From Kroppenstedtia eburnea (GTDB taxonomy: Bacteria > Bacillota > Bacilli > Thermoactinomycetales > DSM-45169): a DNA stretch of 64,000 nucleotides. A program made the position numbers and the translations under genes. The stretch lies in NCBI RefSeq assembly GCF_013282215.1, contig NZ_CP048103.1, positions 2,356,001-2,420,000 on the forward strand. Reading direction: 5' to 3'. Of this stretch, positions 1-7,730 are shown piece after piece (within the stretch, counting starts at the first letter, position 1; every line of letters begins with the position of its first letter). The notes beneath the pieces are model-generated. The model was not told where the DNA came from and did no database searches. It saw only the letters and a list, made by a program, of their open reading frames with translations.

Positions 1-1168
1 TCTTAATGGATCCCCGGCTCTTGGGTCGCAGGTACAGGATGGTGATGGTTAATGAATCATCTGAACCGATCCCGATGAGCTGTACCCCCCGGCGAGTTGG
101 GTCTGCTCCAGGTGTCGGATCCGGCAAAAAGGCGCCGCCTGTAAAAAGGGCATCGGGATCGTGAGGAGGTATGGGAGTATCCTTCGGATTGGCGGTAAAA
201 ACGGCAGAGTTCAGCGTGTGATTTCTCATGTGCCGGCCCACATTGGGATTATTAAAAACAACAGAGACACCTGCTTCTTCAAGAAGCTTGGCAGGACCGA
301 TTCCGGAAAGCATCAAAAGTTGGGTGCTGTTGATCCCTGCTGAAACAATGATTTTCTTCCGAGCAAAAGCACGAAGACACTTACCCTCTTTGAGGAATTC
401 CACACTTTCTGCGCGCCGGTTGTTGAAAAGCACACGAAGAGCAGTGGATTTAAAGAGCACCTTCAGCTTCCGCCCGTTTACACCACGACCTTCAGGGGTC
501 ATGATATCCGACGAAAGAAAGGCGGTTGATGAGCTTACTCGCCGGCCGTTTGGTTTCTGATATAATTGCCAGCGGGTAAAGGGGCCGATCGGGGTAGCCG
601 GATCATTATAATCGAGAATTTCTTCGAATCCTGTTGCCTGCTCGATGGCTAAAACCAGCTTTTCGGCCATGGCGGTCGGTTCTTTTGGAGTTTGTCTGAT
701 GTCGATTTTCCCATTAAACCCATGAACCTTGAGGTTATGGGTGTTTCCGTTGTATTTTTCCAACTTTTTAAAACTAGTGATCGCCCGCCGGGGTGACCAG
801 AGAGGCCCCAGAAGCCTTTCCCATTCCCTGAAAACGGCCGTTGTGGGTCGTACATACTGTTCGCCGTTGATTGAAGAACCGCCTCCTGAAAGCCGACCCG
901 TAGTCCACTCAAAAGACCTCTCGTCAAGGTCTTCCTGAGGGACCCCCTCTCCTTGCCAAAAGTATTGTGGAAAGAATCGCTCTTCAAGTTCCAAAGCAAA
1001 TGTAGAATCCCTGATCGGCCGATCTCTATCGTGATTTTCCCCCGCTTCCAAAACAAGAACGGAAGTTTTTTTATCATCGGTTAGGGTCTTGGCTATAACG
1101 GCACCTGCCGGACCGGTTCCGATAACGATATAGTCGAAAACAGATTTAACGCTTCGTTGTCGACTCAT
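1..1168 (-). CDS. GMC-family FAD-dependent oxidoreductase (partial, C-terminus beyond window)
   Basis: The reading frame stays open from an ATG at 1168 to the left edge (389 codons visible; family members are about 500-570 residues). The N-terminus has a dinucleotide-binding Rossmann motif (VIGTGPAGAVIA), followed by SGGGSSINGEQYVRP, which matches GMC signature 1, and GINSTQLLMLSGIG, which matches GMC signature 2. Such enzymes oxidise alcohols (choline, glucose, aryl alcohols) using FAD. The substrate cannot be told because the catalytic His pair lies in the missing C-terminal part. The start is supported by a GGGGAG Shine-Dalgarno about 7 nt upstream. No neighbour in the window suggests a pathway. 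Confidence 0.85.
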   Translation of the reverse strand, partial: MSRQRSVKSVFDYIVIGTGPAGAVIAKTLTDDKKTSVLVLEAGENHDRDRPIRDSTFALELEERFFPQYFWQGEGVPQEDLDERSFEWTTGRLSGGGSSINGEQYVRPTTAVFREWERLLGPLWSPRRAITSFKKLEKYNGNTHNLKVHGFNGKIDIRQTPKEPTAMAEKLVLAIEQATGFEEILDYNDPATPIGPFTRWQLYQKPNGRRVSSSTAFLSSDIMTPEGRGVNGRKLKVLFKSTALRVLFNNRRAESVEFLKEGKCLRAFARKKIIVSAGINSTQLLMLSGIGPAKLLEEAGVSVVFNNPNVGRHMRNHTLNSAVFTANPKDTPIPPHDPDALFTGGAFLPDPTPGADPTRRGVQLIGIGSDDSLTITILYLRPKSRGSIK

Positions 1169-1740
1169 CTCAATTCTCCCCTCATATCCAAATATGGTTA
1201 TGCTTATGACCAGGAGAGAATATGGGTGACACACAGGACATGGAGAACAACAACCAGATGTTGAAGTCCATATCGAATACAAGACGAATTCCAACAGTAA
1301 CTTCCCACCAATGGAAGGGAAACAGATTCCTGGACTTCAAGGAACTACTACTGACTCCAGAAACGAAAAGGCTCTCCCCAATCAGTGGGGGGGCCTTTTC
1401 CCTTGGATCCTTTTATAAAAAAGCCCGCCGGACGGCAAGCGATACAGATTGTTATTTGCCAATTTCTATTTTTGATGATAGACCCCCCAGATGAGTAAGA
1501 TCAGTGATCGTCCACAAAATCCCCGTATCATTTGGAACGCTGTAGACGTTCACCGTTGTGTATTACCCACCTGTTTCAGCTTTGAAAGCTTGGACCGCTG
1601 AGGCCGTAATCTTAATAATGGGGAGACTGTGATCCTTCAAAAATCTTCTGTTGTATTCTTCATCCTTTCTTAACTCTCTATTAACACCCCAACCGTATGC
1701 TTATTAATGATCGTATTACAACATAAATTGGAGGTAACAA
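1169..1740. other. Intergenic region with one hairpin and a Pho-box-like element
   Basis: I see no convincing gene here. The open frame at 1222-1494 has no recognisable protein features. A strong hairpin at about 1366-1399 (AAAAGGC...CCCC / GGGG...GCCTTTT) looks like a rho-independent terminator read on the + strand, although no + strand gene precedes it. It may be a relic. The last 70 bases form the upstream region of the alkaline phosphatase gene. Confidence 0.5.
1670..1686 (+). promoter_or_regulatory. Candidate PhoP binding repeats upstream of alkaline phosphatase
   Basis: TTAACT and TTAACA sit with exactly 5 bp between them (11-bp period), about 55 bp upstream of the phosphatase ATG. This is the arrangement known for Bacillus PhoP direct repeats (TT[A/T/C]A[C/T]A every 11 bp). 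A weaker half-site (TTCATC) lies one further period upstream at 1659. Induction by phosphate starvation is inferred from this and the gene product. Confidence 0.5.
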
Positions 1741-3063
1741 ATGGTGTTCAAAAAAACACTCGGCATTACCTTAGTGTTCGCACTAATCCTTCTCACGGGC
1801 CTGGCTGTTAATTCCCAAACTGTATCAGTGCAAGCCGATCCGGTAAAAGGGAAGGTTGAAAACGTCATCTTTATGATTCCCGACGGCTATTCTTCCGCTT
1901 ATGCGACAAACTACCGTTGGTTCAAGGGTTCAACCCCTGTCATGGACAACTATCTGGTTGGGATGATGAAAACCTACTCAGCTAACACAAAGGTGACCGA
2001 CTCAGCCGCTGCCGGAACAGCGATGGCCACTGGTGTAAAAACGAATAACGGGATGATCAGTATATCTCCCGAGGGGAAAAACCTGAAAACGATTCTGGAA
2101 GCATCAGTGGACAGGGGGAAATCTTCCGGACTGGTGGCCACTTCCACGATCACCCACGCAACCCCCGCCGTATTTGCTTCCCATGTCGCTTCCCGGGCAG
2201 ATGAAGCGGACATTGCCCCCCAACTTTTAAATAAAGTGGATGTCATCTTGGGTGGTGGGAAACAGTATTTTACCCATGAGTCGAAAGGCGGAAAACAAAA
2301 AGAACGGGACCTGTTAGAAGAAGCTGAAAAAGATGGTTATCAACTCGTAAATAACCGGGACCAGTTAATGAAAACTCAAACCGGCAAATTACTGGGACTT
2401 TTTTCTGACGATGCCATGGCTCCTGAATTGAACCGAAAAGAAACGCAGGAACCCAGCTTAGCAGAAATGACGGATAAAGCCATTCAAACATTGAGCAAAA
2501 ACCGGAAAGGGTTCTTCCTGATGGTGGAAGGCAGTCAGATAGACTGGGCAGGCCACGCCAATGACGCAGCCTGGGCGATGTCCGATACAGAAGCCTTTGA
2601 AAAAGCGGTCAAAGTTGCCATTGATTATGCGAAGAAAGACGGGAAAACTCTGGTGGTGATCGCCGGGGATCATGATACCGGTGGAATGTCCGTAGGAGGT
2701 TACAACCAGTATGCCGCCAACCCAGAAGTTTTACGCAACGTGAAAGCCACAGGTGATGGAATGGCCGCAAAACTGAACACAGACCGTAGTAACGTTAAAG
2801 AAGTAATCAAAACCTATGCCGGGATCGACCTTAAAGAAGAAGAAGTGGAGAAAATCAAAAAAGCCAGCAAACCAGGCAATGCAATCAACGGGGTGATCAA
2901 CGAACGGGCACTGGTTGGTTGGACCAGCGGCCAGCACACGGGTACAGACGTCCCTCTCTACGCCTACGGACCGGGATCTCATCTGTTTTCCGGACTTCGG
3001 GACAATACGGACCTTCCCAAACTGATGGCGAAAGCCATGAGAGTGGAATTGAATAACAACTGA
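1741..3063 (+). CDS. phoA: Secreted alkaline phosphatase
   Basis: Hydrolyses phosphomonoesters outside the membrane to release phosphate. The N-terminus is a signal peptide (KK, a hydrophobic stretch at about residues 8-23, likely cleavage after VSVQA). Active-site features follow in family order: FMIPDG with metal-ligand Asp48; TDSAAAGTAMATG with nucleophile Ser88; a HATPA segment; MVEGSQIDWAGHAND with metal ligands; AGDHDTGG; and the late SGQHTG His. Its 440 residues match Bacillus PhoA/PhoB-type enzymes. The ATG follows GGAGGTAACA. A perfect terminator follows the stop, so it is probably monocistronic. The Pho-box-like repeats upstream suggest PhoPR control. Confidence 0.95.
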   Translation: MVFKKTLGITLVFALILLTGLAVNSQTVSVQADPVKGKVENVIFMIPDGYSSAYATNYRWFKGSTPVMDNYLVGMMKTYSANTKVTDSAAAGTAMATGVKTNNGMISISPEGKNLKTILEASVDRGKSSGLVATSTITHATPAVFASHVASRADEADIAPQLLNKVDVILGGGKQYFTHESKGGKQKERDLLEEAEKDGYQLVNNRDQLMKTQTGKLLGLFSDDAMAPELNRKETQEPSLAEMTDKAIQTLSKNRKGFFLMVEGSQIDWAGHANDAAWAMSDTEAFEKAVKVAIDYAKKDGKTLVVIAGDHDTGGMSVGGYNQYAANPEVLRNVKATGDGMAAKLNTDRSNVKEVIKTYAGIDLKEEEVEKIKKASKPGNAINGVINERALVGWTSGQHTGTDVPLYAYGPGSHLFSGLRDNTDLPKLMAKAMRVELNNN

Positions 3064-3081
3064 CCTCAAAAAATATCCAAT

Positions 3082-3106
3082 CGATCCTGTCACAGTGACA
3101 GGATCG
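3082..3106 (+). terminator. Rho-independent terminator of the alkaline phosphatase gene
   Basis: Perfect 11-bp stem (CGATCCTGTCA / TGACAGGATCG) with a 3-nt loop, followed by TTTTCTCTT, 18 bp after the stop codon. Confidence 0.9.
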
Positions 3107-3226
3107 TTTTCTCTTCATTCAAGGAAGTGTGAAGCATAAAGCCACGGCAGATTCCCCCAGAAGCTGTTGCTTGCCAAGGAATATAAAGAGATTTGGTCAA
3201 CTGACCATTGAGTGGTCCCACAACAG

Positions 3227-3293
3227 AAAAAATAGAAACCCTTGAGTTTTCAAGGGTTTCTGTGGTGGGGCAGTACTGGGATCGAACCAGTGA
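3227..3293. repeat. Duplicated tRNA-Val 3' end plus terminator (attachment-site-like scar)
   Basis: This 67-bp stretch repeats, in direct orientation and with one extra G, the sequence at 3660-3725. That partner covers the tRNA cluster terminator and the last roughly 30 nt of tRNA-Val (CCA end, acceptor 3' strand and T arm). The rest of the tRNA is absent here. Duplication of a tRNA 3' end is the usual trace of site-specific integration. The copies are only about 430 bp apart and no integrase lies between them. Confidence 0.7.
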
Positions 3294-3306
3294 AAGTTAC
3301 CACCTG

Positions 3307-3344
3307 AAAGGCCAGTATACCAATCAAATTGGACACTGGCCTTT
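3307..3344 (+). terminator. Interrupted hairpin, probable terminator
   Basis: AAAGGCCAGT pairs with ACTGGCCTTT, and inside it CCAAT pairs with ATTGG. A C/T-rich tract (CTTTCCCC) follows on the + strand. It lies inside the interval bounded by the duplicated tRNA-Val end. Which transcript it would end is unclear. Confidence 0.4.
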
Positions 3345-3429
3345 CTTTCCCCAAGGGAGGCAGATATCAACTCTCTACTGAATCAGCAACCCCGGGACTC
3401 GACGTTTTTTACGACAACCTCAGGCGGCA

Positions 3430-3525
3430 TTAACGAAAGCGACGGCGACGGTGACGGCGGCATTTCACCACAGCTGTTTGTCCCGGACGCAGTTTGACAA
3501 CGATCACGCGGCGAAATTTTTCCAT
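3430..3525 (-). CDS. 31-residue arginine-rich microprotein
   Basis: The ATG at 3525 is preceded by a very strong ribosome binding site (AGGAAGGGGG, about 6 nt away). The 31-residue product has a hydrophobic/basic first half and ends in a poly-basic tail (CRRHRRRRFR), with a predicted charge strongly positive. I do not recognise the family. Nucleic-acid or anionic-surface binding would be a guess from charge alone. It is the only gene between the two copies of the tRNA-Val end, so it may have arrived with whatever made that duplication. An upstream extension to 3660 is possible but has no better start signal. Confidence 0.45.
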   Translation of the reverse strand: MEKFRRVIVVKLRPGQTAVVKCRRHRRRRFR

Positions 3526-3667
3526 TCTGAGCCCCCTTCCTATTAAGATATTATATAAATATGAATGATAGAAAAGATTTGTATAAGCTAAGGTACCAGA
3601 TTTTAAAAATAAGCATTTTTCCTTCGGCGCTAGATGTTGTGATGGCGTCCATAAAGACAAAAAAATA

Positions 3668-3693
3668 GAAACCCTTGAGTTTTCAAGGGTTTC
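3668..3693 (-). terminator. Terminator of the tRNA cluster
   Basis: On the - strand an 11-bp stem (GAAACCCTTGA / TCAAGGGTTTC) with a 4-nt loop is followed by TATTTTTTT. It lies directly after tRNA-Val, and an identical hairpin sits in the duplicate at 3227-3293. Confidence 0.85.
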
Positions 3694-3695
3694 TG

Positions 3696-3770
3696 TGGTG
3701 GGCAGTACTGGGATCGAACCAGTGACCTCTACCGTGTCAAGGTAGCGCTCTCCCCCTGAGCTAACTGCCC
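3696..3770 (-). tRNA. tRNA-Val (anticodon GAC)
   Basis: Complete cloverleaf: 7-bp acceptor GGGCAGT/ACTGCCC, D arm GCTC/GAGC, anticodon arm CTACC-TTGACAC-GGTAG, T arm ACTGG-TTCGATC-CCAGT, discriminator A and encoded CCA. Last gene of a four-tRNA cluster transcribed leftwards. Confidence 0.95.
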
Positions 3771-3786
3771 GAAGACATTATGCCTC

Positions 3787-3862
3787 TGGTGGGCCCAACA
3801 GGACTCGAACCTGTGACCGATCGGTTATGAGCCGACTGCTCTACCAGCTGAGCTATAGGCCC
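3787..3862 (-). tRNA. tRNA with CAT anticodon (elongator Met, or Ile2 if lysidine-modified)
   Basis: Cloverleaf with acceptor GGGCCTA/TGGGCCC (one weak pair), anticodon loop CTCATAA, T loop TTCGAGT and encoded CCA. The loop and arms fit both elongator Met and the Ile(CAT) class. The difference depends on TilS recognition and cannot be settled by eye. Confidence 0.85.
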
Positions 3863-3875
3863 TGGAAAAAGAAGA

Positions 3876-3952
3876 TGGCGGAGCTGACGGGACTCGAACC
3901 CGCGACCTCCGGCGTGACAGGCCGGCGTGAACTCCAACTTCACCACAGCTCC
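3876..3952 (-). tRNA. tRNA-Asp (anticodon GTC)
   Basis: Acceptor GGAGCTG/CAGCTCC, anticodon arm CCGGC-CTGTCAC-GCCGG, T arm GCGGG-TTCGAGT-CCCGT, discriminator G and encoded CCA. The discriminator G is expected for Asp. Confidence 0.95.
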
Positions 3953-3956
3953 ATAA

Positions 3957-4032
<76 letters not shown>

Positions 4033-4096
4033 GCGGCGACAATTAATACTATACAACATTATAGAACTCATGGCAAGGGGTTATCCAAAATTTTTT

Positions 4097-4273
4097 TCAG
4101 GATCTTTTCCAGACGTATCGAACCCCGTAGCGCCCCTTCTTGGATTGAAAGACTTCCACTTCAGCCGGGCTGTCATATCCGTAAACCCACCAGTCTTCCT
4201 GCATCCGCGTGGCCAGACAACGGGCCTGAAAGCGCGTATCGTACAATTTGGCCCAATAAATCCAGCACGTCAT
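4097..4273 (-). CDS. 58-residue Trp/Tyr-rich hypothetical protein
   Basis: Starts at an ATG 9-10 nt after AAGGGGG and stops at 4097. The product is rich in aromatic and basic residues (four Trp and several Tyr, Arg and Lys), has one early Cys pair separated by about 16 residues, and ends with a cluster of basic residues (YVWKRS). No signal peptide or long membrane segment is visible. I do not recognise the family. It stands alone between the tRNA cluster and a predicted structured RNA. Confidence 0.5.
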   Translation of the reverse strand: MTCWIYWAKLYDTRFQARCLATRMQEDWWVYGYDSPAEVEVFQSKKGRYGVRYVWKRS

Positions 4274-4424
4274 GTGGCAAATCCCCCTTTTTCAGTTTCC
4301 GGCACCGGGAAATTGCTTTCCAGGGGATAGTTTGTCTGAAAACCGGCTGATTCATGCCTAGAGGGCGGCCGTACATTTTCGTCGCCAGCCGCTACCTCCC
4401 TTTTCCATATGTCATAAAATAACT

Positions 4425-4521
4425 TGACAATCGAATCCGATTGTCAGTTCAACCATCTGACCTGCCTTTGGACAGATGTTCCCTCCTCTGAATCGGGGCT
4501 GTTCCCACAGCCCTTTTTTTT
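4425..4521 (+). ncRNA. Candidate small RNA: two hairpins, C-rich linker, terminator
   Basis: Three consecutive hairpins lie in a region without a gene: TGACAATCG-AATC-CGATTGTCA (perfect, 4425-4446); CATCTG...CAGATG (4454-4478); and GGGCTG-TTCCCA-CAGCCC followed by eight T (4495-4521). The single-stranded linker before the terminator contains CCCTCCTCT, which could pair with Shine-Dalgarno sequences. Gram-positive sRNAs such as RsaE/RoxS act through C-rich motifs of this kind. No clear promoter was found, and a plain terminator with upstream operators remains possible. Confidence 0.35.
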
Positions 4522-4572
4522 GTCCAAAAACAGACCCCGCCCCAAAATCAGGCGGGGGAAAGCAAGGCCGTG

Positions 4573-5136
4573 TCAACCGGCATGTTGATTCGGGACATCG
4601 GAAATGTCGTCCTCTTTCCTTGCCTCTGCCGCCTCCTCTTCATCCCGGATCCGGTGAGCCAGACGACTGGAAGCCGATGCGGCGATGCTTGCCACCAGAT
4701 CGTCCAAAAATGTATGAACGGGACCGTCGTTTTTGGTATCCAAGTTTTTTATGAGCCCGATTTTGTGTTTATCCAAATATCCGAAAGTGGTGACCGCAAT
4801 ACTCCCGTATCCGAACACCGAACCAAGGGCCAGTGTCTCATCACAGCCAAACAAACCCTCATCCTCCCGCACGATGGACAGAAGGGGTTCGGACAACTGA
4901 TTTCTCTCTGCCAATTGATCCAGTTCAACCCCGACCAAAATAGCATGCTGGATCTCCCTTTTATCCAAAACGGCGGCCACACTCTCCAAACAGCTTTCCA
5001 TGGTAAGGTTTTTGGAATAGGGGGATTGCATCTGATACACGATCTCGGCGATCCCCTCCAAGGTTACCCCACGGTCCTTCAAGCGCTCCAGTGCAGAAGC
5101 TTTCACCACTTTACTGTGAACACGCCTGTTCATCAT
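4573..5136 (-). CDS. pgpA: Phosphatidylglycerophosphatase A-family protein (YutG-like)
   Basis: Members dephosphorylate phosphatidylglycerophosphate to phosphatidylglycerol in membrane lipid synthesis. The 187-residue product has the PgpA-type core LALGSVFGYGSIAVTTFGYLD and a downstream charged tail. It resembles the soluble Bacillus YutG form rather than the multi-pass E. coli PgpA. I chose the ATG-ATG at 5136 because GGAGGGAGGA precedes it at 5-6 nt; the frame stays open upstream to 5178 without such a signal. The acidic C-terminal extension (EEEAAEARKEDD) is longer than in YutG. Transcribed alone. Confidence 0.8.
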   Translation of the reverse strand: MMNRRVHSKVVKASALERLKDRGVTLEGIAEIVYQMQSPYSKNLTMESCLESVAAVLDKREIQHAILVGVELDQLAERNQLSEPLLSIVREDEGLFGCDETLALGSVFGYGSIAVTTFGYLDKHKIGLIKNLDTKNDGPVHTFLDDLVASIAASASSRLAHRIRDEEEAAEARKEDDISDVPNQHAG

Positions 5137-5320
5137 CGGTTCCTCCCTCCACTTGAAAGACACTTTCCATCTTATCACAATTCCCCTTGCAGGTTCTCAT
5201 CTTTTGGCTTTATCGGTTGTTCATTAGGGGGTATAATGTAAAATAGCCCTTTCCATTTCCCTAAGGATTGCACTCGGCGAATCGGTTCCGACTCTCATTC
5301 CCATTAAAGGAGGTAATGCG

Positions 5321-5830
5321 ATGAAATTCGGGATAGCCACTTTTCCGGAAAAAGCGATACAGGACTTCGCAAACTCCTACCGTAAACGGTACGATCCCAA
5401 TTATGCATTGATTCCCCCTCATATCACCCTCAAGGAACCCTTTGAATTGGAGGAAGGGATGCTCCCCCAAGCTGTGGAGCACCTTGAGCAAACAGCACAG
5501 GAGACAGCTCCCTTTAATATTCATTTTCATAAAATCAGCAGTTTCCATCCCACTAACAATGTCGTGTATATGGCCGTGGAAAAAGCGGATGAGATCAACC
5601 GGCTGCACGAAAAAATCAATCGCGGCCATCTTCATCACGAAAGCGGGTATAAATTCATCCCCCACATCACCATCGGGCAGAAACTTCCCCAGGACGAGCT
5701 ACTCGATGTTTATGGCAGCCTGCGTATGTTGGAAGTGGACATGAACAGCTGGGTGGATCGGTTTCACTTGTTATACCAGCTGGAAAACGGCTCCTGGACG
5801 ATCTATCAGTCTTTCCTGCTCCGGGGATGA
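5321..5830 (+). CDS. yjcG: 2H-phosphoesterase superfamily protein YjcG
   Basis: Two HxTx motifs, HITL near residue 40 and HITI near residue 115, define the 2H phosphoesterase fold of LigT and cyclic phosphodiesterases. The physiological substrate in Bacilli is not established. Its 169 residues are typical of YjcG. It has an AAAGGAGG site 7 nt before the ATG. The GNAT gene yjcF follows after 28 bp, the two-gene neighbourhood known from Bacillus. Confidence 0.85.
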   Translation: MKFGIATFPEKAIQDFANSYRKRYDPNYALIPPHITLKEPFELEEGMLPQAVEHLEQTAQETAPFNIHFHKISSFHPTNNVVYMAVEKADEINRLHEKINRGHLHHESGYKFIPHITIGQKLPQDELLDVYGSLRMLEVDMNSWVDRFHLLYQLENGSWTIYQSFLLRG

Positions 5831-5858
5831 CCCCGCCCCGACATCCGGAGGATCCATC

Positions 5859-6296
5859 ATGAACTTTGAAATTAAACCGGTTACAAGCAAAAATGAACTG
5901 GACCAAGTCATGTCCATTCGCTTCCAAGTGTTTGTGGAAGAACAAAAGGTTCCCCTTTCCTTGGAGATCGATGAATGGGAGGAGACAGCGACTCATTTTC
6001 TGGCTCGATCTGACGGAAAACCCGCAGGTGCCGCCCGGTTGCGCTTTCTTTCCGACGGGATCGGGAAAGTGGAGCGGGTGGCGGTTCTGCCCTCTCAACG
6101 GGGGACCGGAATGGGCCGCGCCCTGATGAAGGCTGTGGAGGAATTCGCCTCCGATCACGGTATAACCCTGATCAAGCTTCATGCCCAAATCCAGGCTCTC
6201 CCTTTTTATCGTAAACTGGGATACCGAACGGTGGGGGAACCGTTTATGGATGCGGGTATCCAACATCGGGAAATGGAGAAGCCGATCCTTTCGTAG
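5859..6296 (+). CDS. yjcF: GNAT-family N-acetyltransferase YjcF
   Basis: 145 residues with the GNAT core: beta strands ending in KVERVAVLPSQRGTGMGRAL, where R/Q-x-x-G-x-G/A binds acetyl-CoA pyrophosphate, and LHAQIQALPFYRKLGYRTVGE as motif B. It belongs to the ElaA/YjcF-like subgroup, whose acceptor is unknown. GGAGGATCC precedes the ATG. It lies 28 bp behind yjcG, and its stop codon sits inside the terminator hairpin. Confidence 0.85.
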   Translation: MNFEIKPVTSKNELDQVMSIRFQVFVEEQKVPLSLEIDEWEETATHFLARSDGKPAGAARLRFLSDGIGKVERVAVLPSQRGTGMGRALMKAVEEFASDHGITLIKLHAQIQALPFYRKLGYRTVGEPFMDAGIQHREMEKPILS

Positions 6297-6306
6297 GATC
6301 GGCTTC
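6278..6306 (+). terminator. Terminator overlapping the yjcF stop codon
   Basis: A 12-bp perfect stem (GAAGCCGATCCT / AGGATCGGCTTC) around TTCGT contains the TAG of yjcF. A weak T-rich tail follows. The convergent PHP gene ends 3 bp later, so the hairpin may serve both. Confidence 0.7.
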
Positions 6307-6308
6307 CC

Positions 6309-7148
6309 TTATGTTCTTTGGGACCCGGCGGCCCCTTTCAAAGCATCGACCGTCTCCCGATCCGTGGTGCAAGTCCCCAGGTCGGCATGGTACATGGAAC
6401 CATGACGCTCCCCGTGAAAATCGGACCCGGCAGTGGCCAGGAGCCCAAACTGACGGACGATTTCCGTATATCTTACTCTCATCTCTTCATCATGATCCGG
6501 ATGGTTCACTTCGATCCCCGCGAGACCGTTCTTGGCGAGCCTCAACACCAATTCATCATCATCGTATAACCCGGGATGGGCCAGAACAGGCACTCCTCCG
6601 GCCTGCCGGATCAAAACCAGCGCTTCCTCCGGGGAGATCCGGGGAGTGGTGACATATGCAGCCCCGTCCTTGCCTAAATACTTTGCAAAAGCTTCATCCA
6701 TGTTCTGAACGACGCCCTTTTCCACCAATACCTCAGCAATGTGCGGACGACCGATATTGACTTTGTCCTGTTTCCGGGCCTCCACTTCCTCCATCGTGAT
6801 CTGGATTCCCAGTTTCGTGAGTTGGTCCAGAAGCTGGTGGTTCCGTCTTTTCCTCGCTTCCCGCTGTTCACGCAGCCTCTCCTGAAACTGTTCATCGGCG
6901 GGATCCACAAAATATCCGAGTACATGGATATCCTGTCCGTTGGCGACTGTACTGATCTCCACTCCCGGAATCACAACCAGTCCCGATTCCTGCCCACACG
7001 CCCGGGCCTCTTCCACACCGGCCACCGTATCGTGATCGGTGACGGCAATTCCTTGAAGTCCTTTCGCCTTCGCCATTCTGACCACTTCAACCGGTGAAAA
7101 CATTCCATCGGATGCGGTGGTATGCACATGCAGGTCCAAACGGCTCAA
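6309..7148 (-). CDS. PHP-domain metal-dependent phosphoesterase (TrpH/YciV type)
   Basis: PHP proteins hydrolyse phosphate esters with a trinuclear metal site. The metal-binding signatures appear in order: DLHVHTTASDG at the N-terminus, AVTDHDT, IPGVEIS, HVLGY, LAHPGL and GSDFHG. Length and layout match the family that includes RNase AM / 3',5'-nucleotide bisphosphate phosphatase; exact activity is not provable here. The likely start is TTG at 7148, placed 9 nt after AAAGGAG. In-frame ATGs further upstream (7181, 7172) have no site. Convergent with yjcF. Confidence 0.8.
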   Translation of the reverse strand: MSRLDLHVHTTASDGMFSPVEVVRMAKAKGLQGIAVTDHDTVAGVEEARACGQESGLVVIPGVEISTVANGQDIHVLGYFVDPADEQFQERLREQREARKRRNHQLLDQLTKLGIQITMEEVEARKQDKVNIGRPHIAEVLVEKGVVQNMDEAFAKYLGKDGAAYVTTPRISPEEALVLIRQAGGVPVLAHPGLYDDDELVLRLAKNGLAGIEVNHPDHDEEMRVRYTEIVRQFGLLATAGSDFHGERHGSMYHADLGTCTTDRETVDALKGAAGSQRT

Positions 7149-7333
7149 TCGGCCCCACTCCTTTCCCTTCATCCAAAGCATACCACACCCTCAGGGGAAG
7201 GGATGAGAATCGGGAAGGATTCATACTGTACCACCCTTCCTTCATAATATGGAAGTATCCCCTTTTTCGGAAACACCCTTTGATTGCGGGATAAAGGACG
7301 GAAAAGCAGACCGTCTTGTGAGGAGGTTTCACC

Positions 7334-7681
7334 TTGGGTCAAAAGATGAAACGAATCATGGGATTGGTGTACACTCGCGATCAAATTGATCGCACACTCC
7401 GCTCCCGGGGATTTATCCGGCGCAGCGGACAGCCCCCCGTCTATGATCTTCACCTCCGCGATCCACTTTCCGGGCAGGAGTTTCGTCTCCGGATTCCCAC
7501 CCATCCTTCTCCGGGCCCGGACACATCCCGACTGCGTCTGGGTAAGCCTGTCATCGATCGATGCAGAGGATATCCCCCGGTCAAATCAGGCCATTCCCCT
7601 GTCCCCGATCATGTGATGGAAGCAGCTGACCACCAAATAGCAGAAATTTTCTCCTATCTCAATTCCGACAACCTCGGTTAG
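7334..7681 (+). CDS. Conserved-looking hypothetical protein, 115 residues
   Basis: Starts with TTG 7 nt after GAGGAGG. The product is basic at the N-terminus (QKMKRIMGLVYTRDQIDRTLR) and rich in Pro and Arg in the middle, with no membrane segment, signal peptide or Cys motif. I do not recognise the family. A perfect 10-bp hairpin (GCGGACACCC-ACA-GGGTGTCCGC, 7691-7713) follows the stop but lacks a T tract on either strand. Confidence 0.5.
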   Translation: MGQKMKRIMGLVYTRDQIDRTLRSRGFIRRSGQPPVYDLHLRDPLSGQEFRLRIPTHPSPGPDTSRLRLGKPVIDRCRGYPPVKSGHSPVPDHVMEAADHQIAEIFSYLNSDNLG

Positions 7682-7730
7682 AAACAGGGCGCGGACACCC
7701 ACAGGGTGTCCGCCACACTCAACGGTCGTT

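Noticed and set aside
1222-1494. 90-codon open frame before the alkaline phosphatase gene
   Set aside because: No ribosome binding site, low-complexity unnatural composition, and a terminator-like hairpin runs through its middle.
3271-3300. A fifth tRNA gene
   Set aside because: Only the T arm and acceptor 3' strand are present; the D and anticodon arms are absent, so it is a duplicated end and not a gene.
4421-4446. TTGACA at 4424 as the -35 box of the candidate sRNA
   Set aside because: No -10 box lies 16-18 bp downstream, and the hexamer is part of the first hairpin.
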